Shown here: positions 8,109-15,217 of the stretch, piece after piece
Position numbering within the stretch: position 1 is the stretch's first letter
Layout: each line of letters opens with the position of its first letter
NCBI GenBank assembly: GCA_944391435.1
Contig: CALXTP010000009.1
Location: forward strand, 1 to 49,209
Source of the DNA: an uncultured Alphaproteobacteria bacterium
GTDB lineage: Bacteria; Pseudomonadota; Alphaproteobacteria; RF32; CAG-239
Length of the DNA stretch: 49,209 bases
Direction: 5' to 3'
Notes under the pieces: model-generated
What the model was told of the DNA's origin: nothing
The model's database searches: none
What the model saw: only the letters and a program-made list of their open reading frames with translations
Position numbers and translations under genes: made by a program

Positions 8109-10562
8109 TTATGCACCAATACCATCCAGATATTTTGTTACAAAGCCATCTTCTCCATATTCTTTGACAAGGCTGTCCACCAGCAAGACATTCTTGATGC
8201 CGGAATTGTACAATTTCAAATATGGACCTAAACCGCTTAAATTTACATCTAAGATTACAGATTCACCTTCTCCGTTCTCTCCCGCATCAGGTCTCTTCAG
8301 CAATATGGCATAAGGACAATCACGATATGACTTTCCGCTGATAAAGTCGTATTCGCTGTCGGTTAAATTCCATTTGGCATATGATTCCGGCGTTGCCTGC
8401 GTGTTACGGAAAAATATCATCGTTTTACATTGCCCGCGTACGGCATCGCCTACACCCAGCTCATCTACAATGTTCGGCTGTTGGAATGCACAAAGATATG
8501 CCTGGCGTTTTTTACGCCCTTCTTGCAAACCTTTGATAAAATTATCCCGGAACATTTCATGCTTTAACATTGGCGCCGTTTCGTCTATCATAATCAAAGC
8601 CGGAGAACCTGTTTCCGTACTTTCCGTTTGAATACGATGCATGATGTAGCTAATAGATGCCGCAGCTAACGTATCATCATCAAAAATTTCTGTAAAATCA
8701 AAGGCAACAAAACGATTTGAACTTAAATCCAGACTATCGTGCTCGGCATTAAAAATGTTACCGTACTGGTCGGGGTTAATCCAACGGTACAACTCGCGCC
8801 GCATTGTTCCCGTCGGCGAAAAACAACTTTTGTACAGATTTTTCAATACCCGTTCTTCCGGACGCAAATAATCAAAAGCCGTCGTTACCGCTCGCGCCGC
8901 TTCACGTTCAGACAGAGCATCCGTTGCCATTGTAATTGATTTTAACCAATTACGCAAAAAAGCACGGTTACTCATGCTGTCTCTTGTATCAAACGGATTA
9001 AGCGATACATTTTTGCGATCGCCGCTGAAACCAACGTAAGCACCTTTTACCATGTGGGTGAAAATTTCCGCACCACGGTGACGGTCAAAAAAGTATACGC
9101 GCAAATCTCCATGCCGCATTGCCTGCCCGGCCAAAAACGTCAACAAAGTCGTTTTACCTTGACCGGTCGGACCGACGATACAACAGTGTGCCACCGCTGA
9201 TTCAGCTGCCGAAATATGGAATTGAAAACGATACGGCGATCCGCTCATCGTACGGAAAACGGTAATAGGACCCTCGCCCCAGTCGCTTCGCGGCAAACCG
9301 GTAGACAACTGCTCAAAAGACACCGCCAGAGAAACCACACGAGATAAATAAAAATATGTCCTGCCGCAAGTGTCATACCCCGGAAACTGATTAAAGAAAG
9401 TGGCTTGGGCTATCCAGTTTTCACGAACCGGGGTTACGCTGAACAAACGGCATATACGTTGTATTTCACTTTCGCCAAACTCTATTTCTTTGATAGTGTC
9501 GCCTTTAAGAATGAAACTCATGGAATATTCCACCAGCGACTGGTGATCGGCATCGCTGTCTTCAATCGCTGCCAGCGCTTCACTGTACTGTGCCACAACA
9601 TCAGACGAAAAACTTGTAACTTCAGACATTTTTTGCTGTTGAACCAATATCATCCGCGCTTTTGGCTTAAAAAGAGGATGGATATTGTGCAAAACCGTCA
9701 TTTCGCAATCAATGGCCAGCAAGGAGGATATCATACTTTCATCCATATAATCACCGGAATTGCGTATCCCCATAGTCAGGGCATATTTTTCTTTTCCACC
9801 GGAAAAAAATTTGATTATACCTTCTTCTCCGGTAAAATGTATACCGTCAGCCGTCATCAGTTCCTTAAGTTGAAACCCCTGAGCATTTCTGGCTTTCGGC
9901 AGCGGATGGCTTATCGGATTCAGAACACGGACAAAGGGATATATCGGGCTAAGCTCCGCCGGGCTCTCTTCATCTTCATACATTACTTTTATGCCGTAGT
10001 CATTTAAATTTGCAACGACGGATTGCGAAGCATAATTTAAATCTTTGACGGCATCTTTTTTATCTTCTATGGAAAGAATAATGTAGTGGTCGTTTTTGTA
10101 TACACGGCTTAAACTTTCACGCCATTTATCATCTACGATTTTCAGCCATTTGTTACCAAAATCTGCCTTATTTTGTTCCATGGGAACACGCTCGCGCAAA
10201 GTAATGACACGGCAAGTTATTTGTAAGTCTGCCATATTGTCCAGCCAAGCTTTGCGTGCTTCAAACATTGATAATATCGTTTCTTCCCGGGCAGATGTCA
10301 AATCAATGCCCTCTACTTTAAAAACCCGCACATACGTTCCGTTTGTACACCTCAGCGTTGACCCGTCAGACAGCAAGTTGTCAAATGGTAAAAAATCGGA
10401 TACGCGTGATTCACTCGGCTGAGGCAAAACCCATGTTCCGATTTTTGACACCAAAGATATAGCAATAGCCGCAGCCGCAATAATACCCAATACCGCAACA
10501 AATGCATCCGTGCTCTGCAGACCGGCCATAAACAACGTATAAAAATCAAAATCAAGGTTCAA
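8109..10562 (-). CDS. virB4: VirB4/TrbE-family type IV secretion ATPase
   Basis: 817 residues, the usual VirB4 size. It energises assembly of type IV secretion systems at the inner membrane and acts as a hexameric ATPase. The Walker A loop GPTGQGKTT is at 464-472 and the Walker B segment LIMIDE near 655. The N-terminus has a hydrophobic segment (about residues 20-45), as in VirB3-VirB4 interacting or TrbE-type members, followed by the CagE/TrbE/VirB N-domain. The start is a TTG at 10562 overlapping the VirB3 stop by 11 bases, with AAAGGG upstream inside virB3; an internal ATG at codon 12 has no ribosome site. It sits between VirB3 and the VirB5-like genes, the standard VirB order. DotO/TraU of type IVB systems is the related alternative. 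Confidence 0.93.
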   Translation of the reverse strand: MNLDFDFYTLFMAGLQSTDAFVAVLGIIAAAAIAISLVSKIGTWVLPQPSESRVSDFLPFDNLLSDGSTLRCTNGTYVRVFKVEGIDLTSAREETILSMFEARKAWLDNMADLQITCRVITLRERVPMEQNKADFGNKWLKIVDDKWRESLSRVYKNDHYIILSIEDKKDAVKDLNYASQSVVANLNDYGIKVMYEDEESPAELSPIYPFVRVLNPISHPLPKARNAQGFQLKELMTADGIHFTGEEGIIKFFSGGKEKYALTMGIRNSGDYMDESMISSLLAIDCEMTVLHNIHPLFKPKARMILVQQQKMSEVTSFSSDVVAQYSEALAAIEDSDADHQSLVEYSMSFILKGDTIKEIEFGESEIQRICRLFSVTPVRENWIAQATFFNQFPGYDTCGRTYFYLSRVVSLAVSFEQLSTGLPRSDWGEGPITVFRTMSGSPYRFQFHISAAESAVAHCCIVGPTGQGKTTLLTFLAGQAMRHGDLRVYFFDRHRGAEIFTHMVKGAYVGFSGDRKNVSLNPFDTRDSMSNRAFLRNWLKSITMATDALSEREAARAVTTAFDYLRPEERVLKNLYKSCFSPTGTMRRELYRWINPDQYGNIFNAEHDSLDLSSNRFVAFDFTEIFDDDTLAAASISYIMHRIQTESTETGSPALIMIDETAPMLKHEMFRDNFIKGLQEGRKKRQAYLCAFQQPNIVDELGVGDAVRGQCKTMIFFRNTQATPESYAKWNLTDSEYDFISGKSYRDCPYAILLKRPDAGENGEGESVILDVNLSGLGPYLKLYNSGIKNVLLVDSLVKEYGEDGFVTKYLDGIGA

Positions 10563-10842
10563 ATTTGTGCCCTTTCACTTTATACAAATTATGCGGAATA
10601 ACATTGGTTTGGCCAAAGGCTTGTATCATTCCAGACAAATGCGGATCTTTGGCTCCCAAGGCAATCACTATCAGGTGGCCGATAACAATACTGACAATGA
10701 AAATTAAAGGGTTAATATCCCCTATTCCGATAGCCATAAACATGAATGGAATTTGCAATCCCGCGTTCAATGCCGTCGGCAATACCGGCCCCCAGAATAA
10801 TTTCGGAGGATTTGCTACCGCTTTTAAGATAATATCCTTCAT
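10552..10842 (-). CDS. virB3: VirB3/TrbD-like inner-membrane protein
   Basis: 96 residues with two adjacent hydrophobic segments (about 20-40 and 45-63) and the short polar motif AKDPHLSGM after the second. That motif and the position directly before VirB4 are typical of VirB3/TrbD. VirB3 is a small bitopic inner-membrane partner of VirB4. An AAGGAG ribosome site precedes the ATG. It overlaps the VirB4 start by 11 bases, so the two are translationally coupled. Its family is assigned from size, topology, the KDPHL motif and context. Confidence 0.85.
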   Translation of the reverse strand: MKDIILKAVANPPKLFWGPVLPTALNAGLQIPFMFMAIGIGDINPLIFIVSIVIGHLIVIALGAKDPHLSGMIQAFGQTNVIPHNLYKVKGHKFEP

Positions 10843-10930
10843 TTGGCCAGCTCCTTATCGTGTCCTATAGATTCTACGCCGGCAAATCTTACAAAATTAT
10901 TAAATTCAGCTATTTTTTTATATGGCTATA

Positions 10931-10957
10931 AGATTAAAACGGCTGATGATTTAATCT
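10931..10957. repeat. Inverted repeat at the 3' end of a VirB2-like gene
   Basis: Perfect 8-base arms AGATTAAA and TTTAATCT flank an 11-base loop and overlap the stop of the VirB2-like gene. No T-run follows on the minus strand, so it looks like an mRNA processing or stabilising hairpin between pilin and virB3 rather than a terminator. The remaining bases up to the virB3 start at 10842 are AT-rich and hold no gene. Confidence 0.4.
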
Positions 10958-11321
10958 AGCTGCCTAAGCTGCTATGTGATGTGTTTCCCATATTGTCATC
11001 ATTAAATTCTGTTGATAAACTAGCATGACCGCCAGAAAAATAATCAATGATGCCACCGGTGACCGACAACATGCATAAACTGATGAATATATAACCCAAA
11101 TGTTTAAAATTGATTTTCCCGCTGATGGCCAAAAACGTAAACATTACAATACCGAAACAGGAAATTGCATACGCCAAAACACGCAGCTGGCGGACAAATC
11201 CCGATGTTTTTTCTTTTAGCGCACTAAATACACCGTCATCCGCCACGGAAACCCCGCAAAATGCCACCAAACATATCGCGCAAAGCACACAAAACAGGAC
11301 TATTTTTTTGTTTTTTACCAT
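10956..11321 (-). CDS. VirB2-like pilin/inner-membrane protein (third copy)
   Basis: 121 residues from the ATG at 11321, chosen for the AGGAGGGAAACA ribosome site directly before it; the frame opens a few codons earlier. It has a signal peptide ending around VSVA and then two transmembrane helices (about 45-67 and 72-95) separated by the short polar loop SGKINFKHL, which is the VirB2/TrbC layout. The C-terminal tail is polar (GGHASLSTEFNDDNMG). VirB2 proteins are processed and polymerise into the T-pilus. It is the last of three tandem VirB2-like genes, and the upstream copy ends just before this ribosome site. It differs much in sequence from the other two, so they may be major and minor subunits, which is inference. 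Confidence 0.75.
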   Translation of the reverse strand: MVKNKKIVLFCVLCAICLVAFCGVSVADDGVFSALKEKTSGFVRQLRVLAYAISCFGIVMFTFLAISGKINFKHLGYIFISLCMLSVTGGIIDYFSGGHASLSTEFNDDNMGNTSHSSLGS

Positions 11322-11331
11322 TGTTTCCCTC

Positions 11332-11658
11332 CTAAGCACCAGTCATCACGTTGGCAGGAATATCTTCAGCTCCTGACGGCGCAAATAAACCAACAAACCC
11401 TGCACACAGGCTGATAACCACCAGACCAATGATTATGGCCGTCAACCACTTCCAGTTAATATTGCCAAAAAAACCGCCAATGCATACGGCGATAATCCCC
11501 ACTGCCGAAGCCGGATAAATAATTTCCCGCAAGCCGGTAAAAATATCCCGCCCCGCGCTTTTCAACGTTCCAAAATCAGCCCAAACTTCGGAAGGCAGCA
11601 GAATGCACACAGCAAACAGCGCTATCAATATCCATCTATTGCATTTTATATTTTTCAT
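11332..11658 (-). CDS. VirB2-like pilin (second copy)
   Basis: 108 residues. The signal peptide ends VWA, and two transmembrane helices (about 44-64 and 70-92) are joined by the loop FGNINWKW, matching the G-x-[IV]-[NK]-[WF] loop of the other two copies. This is the VirB2/TrbC two-helix hairpin. A long purine-rich ribosome site, GGGAGGGAGG, precedes the ATG. A 280-base gap separates it from the first copy and contains its own promoter candidates. It is co-transcribed with the third copy, virB3 and virB4. It should be a pilus or membrane-channel subunit. Confidence 0.8.
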   Translation of the reverse strand: MKNIKCNRWILIALFAVCILLPSEVWADFGTLKSAGRDIFTGLREIIYPASAVGIIAVCIGGFFGNINWKWLTAIIIGLVVISLCAGFVGLFAPSGAEDIPANVMTGA

Positions 11659-11688
11659 AACGGAACCTCCCTCCCGATTATAGGAAAT

Positions 11689-11697
11689 ATTATAGCA
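11689..11697 (-). promoter_or_regulatory. Extended -10 promoter candidate for second VirB2-like gene
   Basis: The minus strand reads TGCTATAAT, a perfect extended -10 element, 31 bases before the ATG at 11658. No good -35 is visible at 17 bases. It is an alternative to, or second start with, the shared upstream element at 11775-11796. Confidence 0.45.
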
Positions 11698-11774
11698 TAA
11701 ACATAAAAAATATTCCAGAAAAAAAGCGCCTCATACATTTTAGATAATACTTTGTTTTTAATATTTTTTTTGTC

Positions 11775-11796
11775 TTGTAACAAAAATTTCATACTT
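11775..11796 (-). promoter_or_regulatory. Copy 1 of a duplicated 22-bp upstream element
   Basis: This matches the element at 12408-12429 at 21 of 22 bases. The core reads TGTAACAAAAATTTCA on the plus strand, an imperfect inverted repeat. It lies 117 bases before the second VirB2-like start, while the other copy lies 119 bases before the first. On the minus strand it includes TTGTTA, usable as a -35 box. A shared operator or promoter is inferred. Confidence 0.6.
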
Positions 11797-11890
11797 CAAC
11801 AGACATACGGCCTCTTCTTGCCAATATTCCGAAAGTTCATTTGCAATTTTTATACTTTTATCGGTTTATTTTCCATATTTGCAAAAAGAT

Positions 11891-11926
11891 AAAAAAAGAG
11901 CGCCGCAGCGCGACGCCCTCTTTCTT
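11891..11926 (-). terminator. Intrinsic terminator after first VirB2-like gene
   Basis: On the minus strand a GC-rich hairpin (GCGTCGC, loop GCT, GCGGCGC, with an outer AAAGAG/CTCTTT stem) ends in seven T. It starts about 13 bases after the stop at 11939. It would end or attenuate transcription from the first pilin gene, leaving that gene mainly monocistronic. Confidence 0.75.
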
Positions 11927-11938
11927 TGTTGTTTATTA

Positions 11939-12289
11939 TTAGATACCTGTACCAGACTGGTCAAACGAGTCACCCGTTTGCGTTGAGTCAATGTTACCAC
12001 CGGTAGCGTAGTTAACGATAGCACCGGCCGCAGCCAAAATGGCCAAACCAACGGCCAAGCCGGCAAACCATGTCCATTTCACTTTACCAAAAATAGCTTG
12101 GAATGCAATACCAACCAAACCGAAAGCACCGACAACGAAAATCAAAACTTTAACGTTTTGGAATAATTGCAAAGCTTTACGCATACCTAAGTCCATAACG
12201 CTTTCTGCTGCAGACGATGACGCTGCCCATACGGCTGTAAACATCAGCACCCAGGAACACAGTACTAATATTTTCTTTAACTTTTTCAT
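11939..12289 (-). CDS. virB2: VirB2-like major pilin (first copy)
   Basis: 116 residues from the ATG at 12289, chosen because AGGAG lies seven bases upstream; the frame opens nine codons earlier without a ribosome site. The signal peptide ends SSAA, and two transmembrane helices (about 46-66 and 73-94) are joined by GKVKWTW, the VirB2-type hairpin. The C-terminal tail is polar (GNIDSTQTGDSFDQ). It heads the minus-strand arm with its own promoter and is followed at once by a strong terminator. That layout suggests it is expressed much more than the genes behind it, as expected for a major pilin. Expression level is inferred, not seen. Confidence 0.82.
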   Translation of the reverse strand: MKKLKKILVLCSWVLMFTAVWAASSSAAESVMDLGMRKALQLFQNVKVLIFVVGAFGLVGIAFQAIFGKVKWTWFAGLAVGLAILAAAGAIVNYATGGNIDSTQTGDSFDQSGTGI

Positions 12290-12387
12290 ATCAGTTCTCC
12301 TAAATTCATTATACACTATTACTTTACCTCAAAAATAAAAAAAATTCAAGTATTTTGAGTCGCTCTAAAAACTCGCTATCTATTTGT

Positions 12388-12416
12388 TTTATATTAATTT
12401 TTATGTTTTGTAACAA
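12388..12416 (-). promoter_or_regulatory. Sigma70-type promoter for the VirB-like arm
   Basis: The minus strand reads TTGTTA at 12416-12411, a 17-base spacer, then TATAAA at 12393-12388. The -35 box lies inside the duplicated 22-bp element. It gives a leader of about 90 bases before the first VirB2-like ATG at 12289. Confidence 0.6.
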
Positions 12417-12429
12417 AAGTTTCATACTT
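12408..12429 (-). promoter_or_regulatory. Copy 2 of a duplicated 22-bp upstream element
   Basis: The core is TGTAACAAAAGTTTCA on the plus strand, an imperfect inverted repeat (TG.AAC, four bases, GTT.CA). It is nearly identical to 11775-11796 and at nearly the same distance from its pilin start. It lies in the divergent region, so a regulator here could act on both arms. Confidence 0.6.
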
Positions 12430-12439
12430 AGTTAAGCGC

Positions 12440-12467
12440 ATATAGAGGCAAATTAATGTCTCTATAT
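12440..12467. repeat. Inverted repeat in the divergent intergenic region
   Basis: Perfect 8-base arms ATATAGAG and CTCTATAT are separated by 12 bases. It lies between the VirB-arm promoter and the first gene of the Pil arm. It may be an operator or a hairpin in the leader of the plus-strand transcript. The rest of 12290-12537 is AT-rich with no gene. Confidence 0.45.
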
Positions 12468-12537
12468 CGGCCTAATGATTTTGTTGTTATTAGTTGCATA
12501 AATATACTTGCTAAAGCTTCTAAACAATGTTTAAAAT

Positions 12538-14049
12538 ATGGTTAATATTGAATACAGCAGATTGTTTGTCGCGTTGGGGAATGTTCTACCTATGAAGGGT
12601 ATTAAAGGTTTTGCTTTAGGATTTAGTTTTTCCTTATTCAGCATGTCACTTGCCGGACAGCTGTTTCCCTTTTCATCCAAAAATGAGCATCCTTCCATTA
12701 TACCGGGAAGCATAAAAATAGATTTGTTCAGACCTACATCCGAAACAGGCATGGTAAAAGCAGCTATCCAATTGCCTAATATTCAAAAAGAAACTTTATT
12801 TGCCGCTCAGACAGCACCACAGCACACGTCCGAAGAAAAGTTTACGGCTTTACTGCCGCAAGAGCTATCTTTACCCCTTTCATCTCCGACTGACAAACTG
12901 CCAGCCGATGACTTGAACGGGTTGGAAATTGCTTATGCGCCGGAAGAAAATATCAACGGCACCGAAGACGCCGAAATCTTGGCGGTTAACATTGATTCTG
13001 ATATCATCCCCATTGATTTTGAAACAACAACACCCGTTTCTGACGTAGAAATAGCCCACAGCGAAGACGACAGCAAAGTTGCTTTGCTGCCAACAGACAC
13101 TTTAAATGATACCACAGAGGATTTTGAAGATGACAGCCCATGGGTTATCGCCAGAGGCAATAAACATATCAAAAACAAAAAACTGCTTGAAAAATTTCAA
13201 GATAAAGCTCCGCAAAACCTCTTTACGGACAGCAACAAAGAGTTCGCAGCCGCAGATGGAGATATTTCTTATAAAGTGGCGGAACGCATTAAGCAAAGCA
13301 TTATTTTTCCCATTCCCGACGAAATACTAAATGACGAAAACCTGACCCCAACGTTTATCACCGGCAAAACCCCAAAGGCAGCACAACAAGGTAAAACTAA
13401 GCCAACAAAATCAAACCCGTCAAGAAAAGAGACAACTTCATCATCAGATGAAAAGCAACTAAAAATACTGTCCAAACAACAAATTGCGTCTTCCGACAAA
13501 AAGGATGCGGGTTTCCTAGGCAGCTTATCTTCATGGTTTACCAACAAAGAAGAACCTGTACCAGCAGAAAAACCAAAGGGCAAAAAAACATTTTCATATA
13601 GTAGCCAAGGGGAAAAGCCGAAAGCCACCCCCGATATCGCTCAAGAAAACAGTAGCAACGATGCATTGGTCAGCTTTTATGAAACACTTCAGGAAACGAA
13701 AGAAGAACAATCCAGACACAAAATACTTCCTTCCGAGCTGAAATTATCTTTTCAAGACGGAAGAGCGGAAATATCGGGACAGACCTTACGGTGGCTAAAG
13801 GCCTTTTCCGAAAAAGCCAAAGAAGGTTCAACATATTTGCAAGTCAGATTGGATGCTACGGCTCCCATTGGGCTGCAAAGAAAGAGATTAAGCCTTCTTT
13901 ATACTATTTTTATGAATAATGGTGTTGATTTCAAAAAAATTGACACTGTATTTTCTTTAACCGAGCCCAACGCTTTTGTAATAAGAACACTACAACTCAA
14001 GCCGGATAACGAGCCTTCCGGCTCCACAGTTAATAAAAACGTCTTATAA
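12538..14049 (+). CDS. Membrane-anchored protein with OmpA-like C-terminus, first gene of Pil arm
   Basis: 503 residues from the ATG at 12538, which lacks a clear ribosome site. The in-frame ATG at 12592 has GGGGA upstream and starts right before the hydrophobic signal or anchor, so it may be the true start (485 residues). After the anchor comes an acidic, low-complexity linker (about 60-390). The C-terminal ~95 residues (about 395-490) show the pattern of an OmpA/MotB-like fold: a Q-R-K-R-L-S-L-L-Y helix followed by NNGVDFKKID. The usual peptidoglycan-binding Asp/Arg pair is not obvious. Known type IVb pilus loci often begin with envelope proteins of this kind. It probably links the secretin complex to the cell wall, which is inference. 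I do not recognise a named family. Confidence 0.6.
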   Translation: MVNIEYSRLFVALGNVLPMKGIKGFALGFSFSLFSMSLAGQLFPFSSKNEHPSIIPGSIKIDLFRPTSETGMVKAAIQLPNIQKETLFAAQTAPQHTSEEKFTALLPQELSLPLSSPTDKLPADDLNGLEIAYAPEENINGTEDAEILAVNIDSDIIPIDFETTTPVSDVEIAHSEDDSKVALLPTDTLNDTTEDFEDDSPWVIARGNKHIKNKKLLEKFQDKAPQNLFTDSNKEFAAADGDISYKVAERIKQSIIFPIPDEILNDENLTPTFITGKTPKAAQQGKTKPTKSNPSRKETTSSSDEKQLKILSKQQIASSDKKDAGFLGSLSSWFTNKEEPVPAEKPKGKKTFSYSSQGEKPKATPDIAQENSSNDALVSFYETLQETKEEQSRHKILPSELKLSFQDGRAEISGQTLRWLKAFSEKAKEGSTYLQVRLDATAPIGLQRKRLSLLYTIFMNNGVDFKKIDTVFSLTEPNAFVIRTLQLKPDNEPSGSTVNKNVL

Positions 14050-14063
14050 ATAACGCGTTACGC

Positions 14064-14092
14064 TTGATAAATAAAAATTTAATATTTATGGT
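14064..14092 (+). promoter_or_regulatory. Possible promoter before the PilL-like lipoprotein gene
   Basis: TTGATA at 14064 is followed, after 17 bases, by TATGGT at 14087. It lies in the 76-base gap between the first gene and the rest of the Pil arm. The -10 box is weak, so this is tentative. Confidence 0.3.
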
Positions 14093-14125
14093 AAACTAGA
14101 ATTGGTTTAAACGACAGGTTAAGTT

Positions 14126-15217
14126 ATGAAAAAGAATTTGTTATTATCGTTTTGTATTTTATGTGTTTGCGGCGTTTCGGCCTGCGGCAGCTTTAAGAGC
14201 AGCAACGAGCCGAAAGATATCTATATCCCCGAAAACGAAGCTCCTATCATAGATGCGACGGTTAATCCCTATGACCGGTGCGGAGTTAACGGCATCAGCT
14301 GCAATGACACAGCGCTTGTCAATTACACAAAGACTGAAGCAGATTATCGCGCTTACGGAGAAAGAACCAAACGAGACCAATTGTATACCCAGTCTGCTGC
14401 AGGCAATAACCTCGCAGCCACCATTCAACCGGGGCTGGAAGAAGATATTGTTACGTCTAATGTTGTCGTCAGCGACACAATCCGCCCTAACAGCCCGCGC
14501 AAATATGTTGTTGATGACGGCGTGTTCAGCCAAACGGGCACACTTGATTTGGAGCCCCAAGTTAATGAATATGCCCTGCCGGCGATAAAACATGAAGCAG
14601 AAAAGCCTGCACAACCTGAAATTAAAAAGAATCGCAAAGGACAGGTTGTTGTCCGCAAACCTGCTTATACCCAAAAGACCGAAATCAAGTACGCCGACAA
14701 TGTTAAGCCTGTTGAGATTAGGGAGGTATTGAAAGGCGATGAAAGCGGCGATACCTATGAGATTGTTTGCGAGGAAGAATGCGATGATATCATTAACGAT
14801 GATGTTATCACTTCCGAATTTACGGAAGAATCTTTTGATATAGCAGATTATGTTGAAGAATCCGGCGATACGGATATTGAATTTACGGATGTCGGCAAAG
14901 GAAAACAAATTACAGATGTCAATATTGAAGAAGTTCAGGTCGGCGACAATGCTGTTCTTACCTGGGAAGCACAAGAAGGTGAAAATTTAAGAGAACTTTT
15001 AACAAAGTGGAGCGCCATGTCCGGGTGGAAGCTTTTGTGGAATACGAATCGCAACTATATTTTAAGCGCCGGCGTAATGTTTAAAGGAAAATTTGCCGAT
15101 GTCAGCTCCGCCCTTATCAGAGCATTTGCCAGAGCGAGGCCGGCACCAATTGCCACATACTATAAAGGCAACCGAGTTATTGTTGTAGAAACGATGGAGA
15201 ACGAGAATGCTTACTAA
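14126..15217 (+). CDS. pilL: TcpQ-domain outer-membrane lipoprotein (PilL-like)
   Basis: 363 residues. The N-terminus is a lipoprotein signal with lipobox VSAC (Cys20). A long disordered acidic region follows, with an EECDD cluster. The C-terminal ~80 residues (about 280-360, W-x-A-x-x-G-E-N-L-R-x-L-L... through KGNRVIVVE) match the TcpQ/PilL C-terminal domain found in type IVb pilus and plasmid R64 pil loci. TcpQ and PilL help the secretin reach the outer membrane and assemble there. The gene overlaps the secretin gene by 11 bases, so the two proteins are coupled. Gene order (TcpQ-like, secretin, PilO, PilP, PilQ, PilR) matches R64 pilLNOPQR without pilM. Confidence 0.8.
   Translation: MKKNLLLSFCILCVCGVSACGSFKSSNEPKDIYIPENEAPIIDATVNPYDRCGVNGISCNDTALVNYTKTEADYRAYGERTKRDQLYTQSAAGNNLAATIQPGLEEDIVTSNVVVSDTIRPNSPRKYVVDDGVFSQTGTLDLEPQVNEYALPAIKHEAEKPAQPEIKKNRKGQVVVRKPAYTQKTEIKYADNVKPVEIREVLKGDESGDTYEIVCEEECDDIINDDVITSEFTEESFDIADYVEESGDTDIEFTDVGKGKQITDVNIEEVQVGDNAVLTWEAQEGENLRELLTKWSAMSGWKLLWNTNRNYILSAGVMFKGKFADVSSALIRAFARARPAPIATYYKGNRVIVVETMENENAY

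Noticed and set aside
9405..10007. 200-codon open frame on the plus strand within virB4
   Set aside because: It is antisense to the ATPase gene, with unusual composition and no start signals.
14159..14974. Long open frame (271 codons) on the minus strand
   Set aside because: It lies wholly inside the PilL-like gene on the opposite strand, has no ribosome site, and its product is a hydrophobic, biased sequence typical of a mirror frame.
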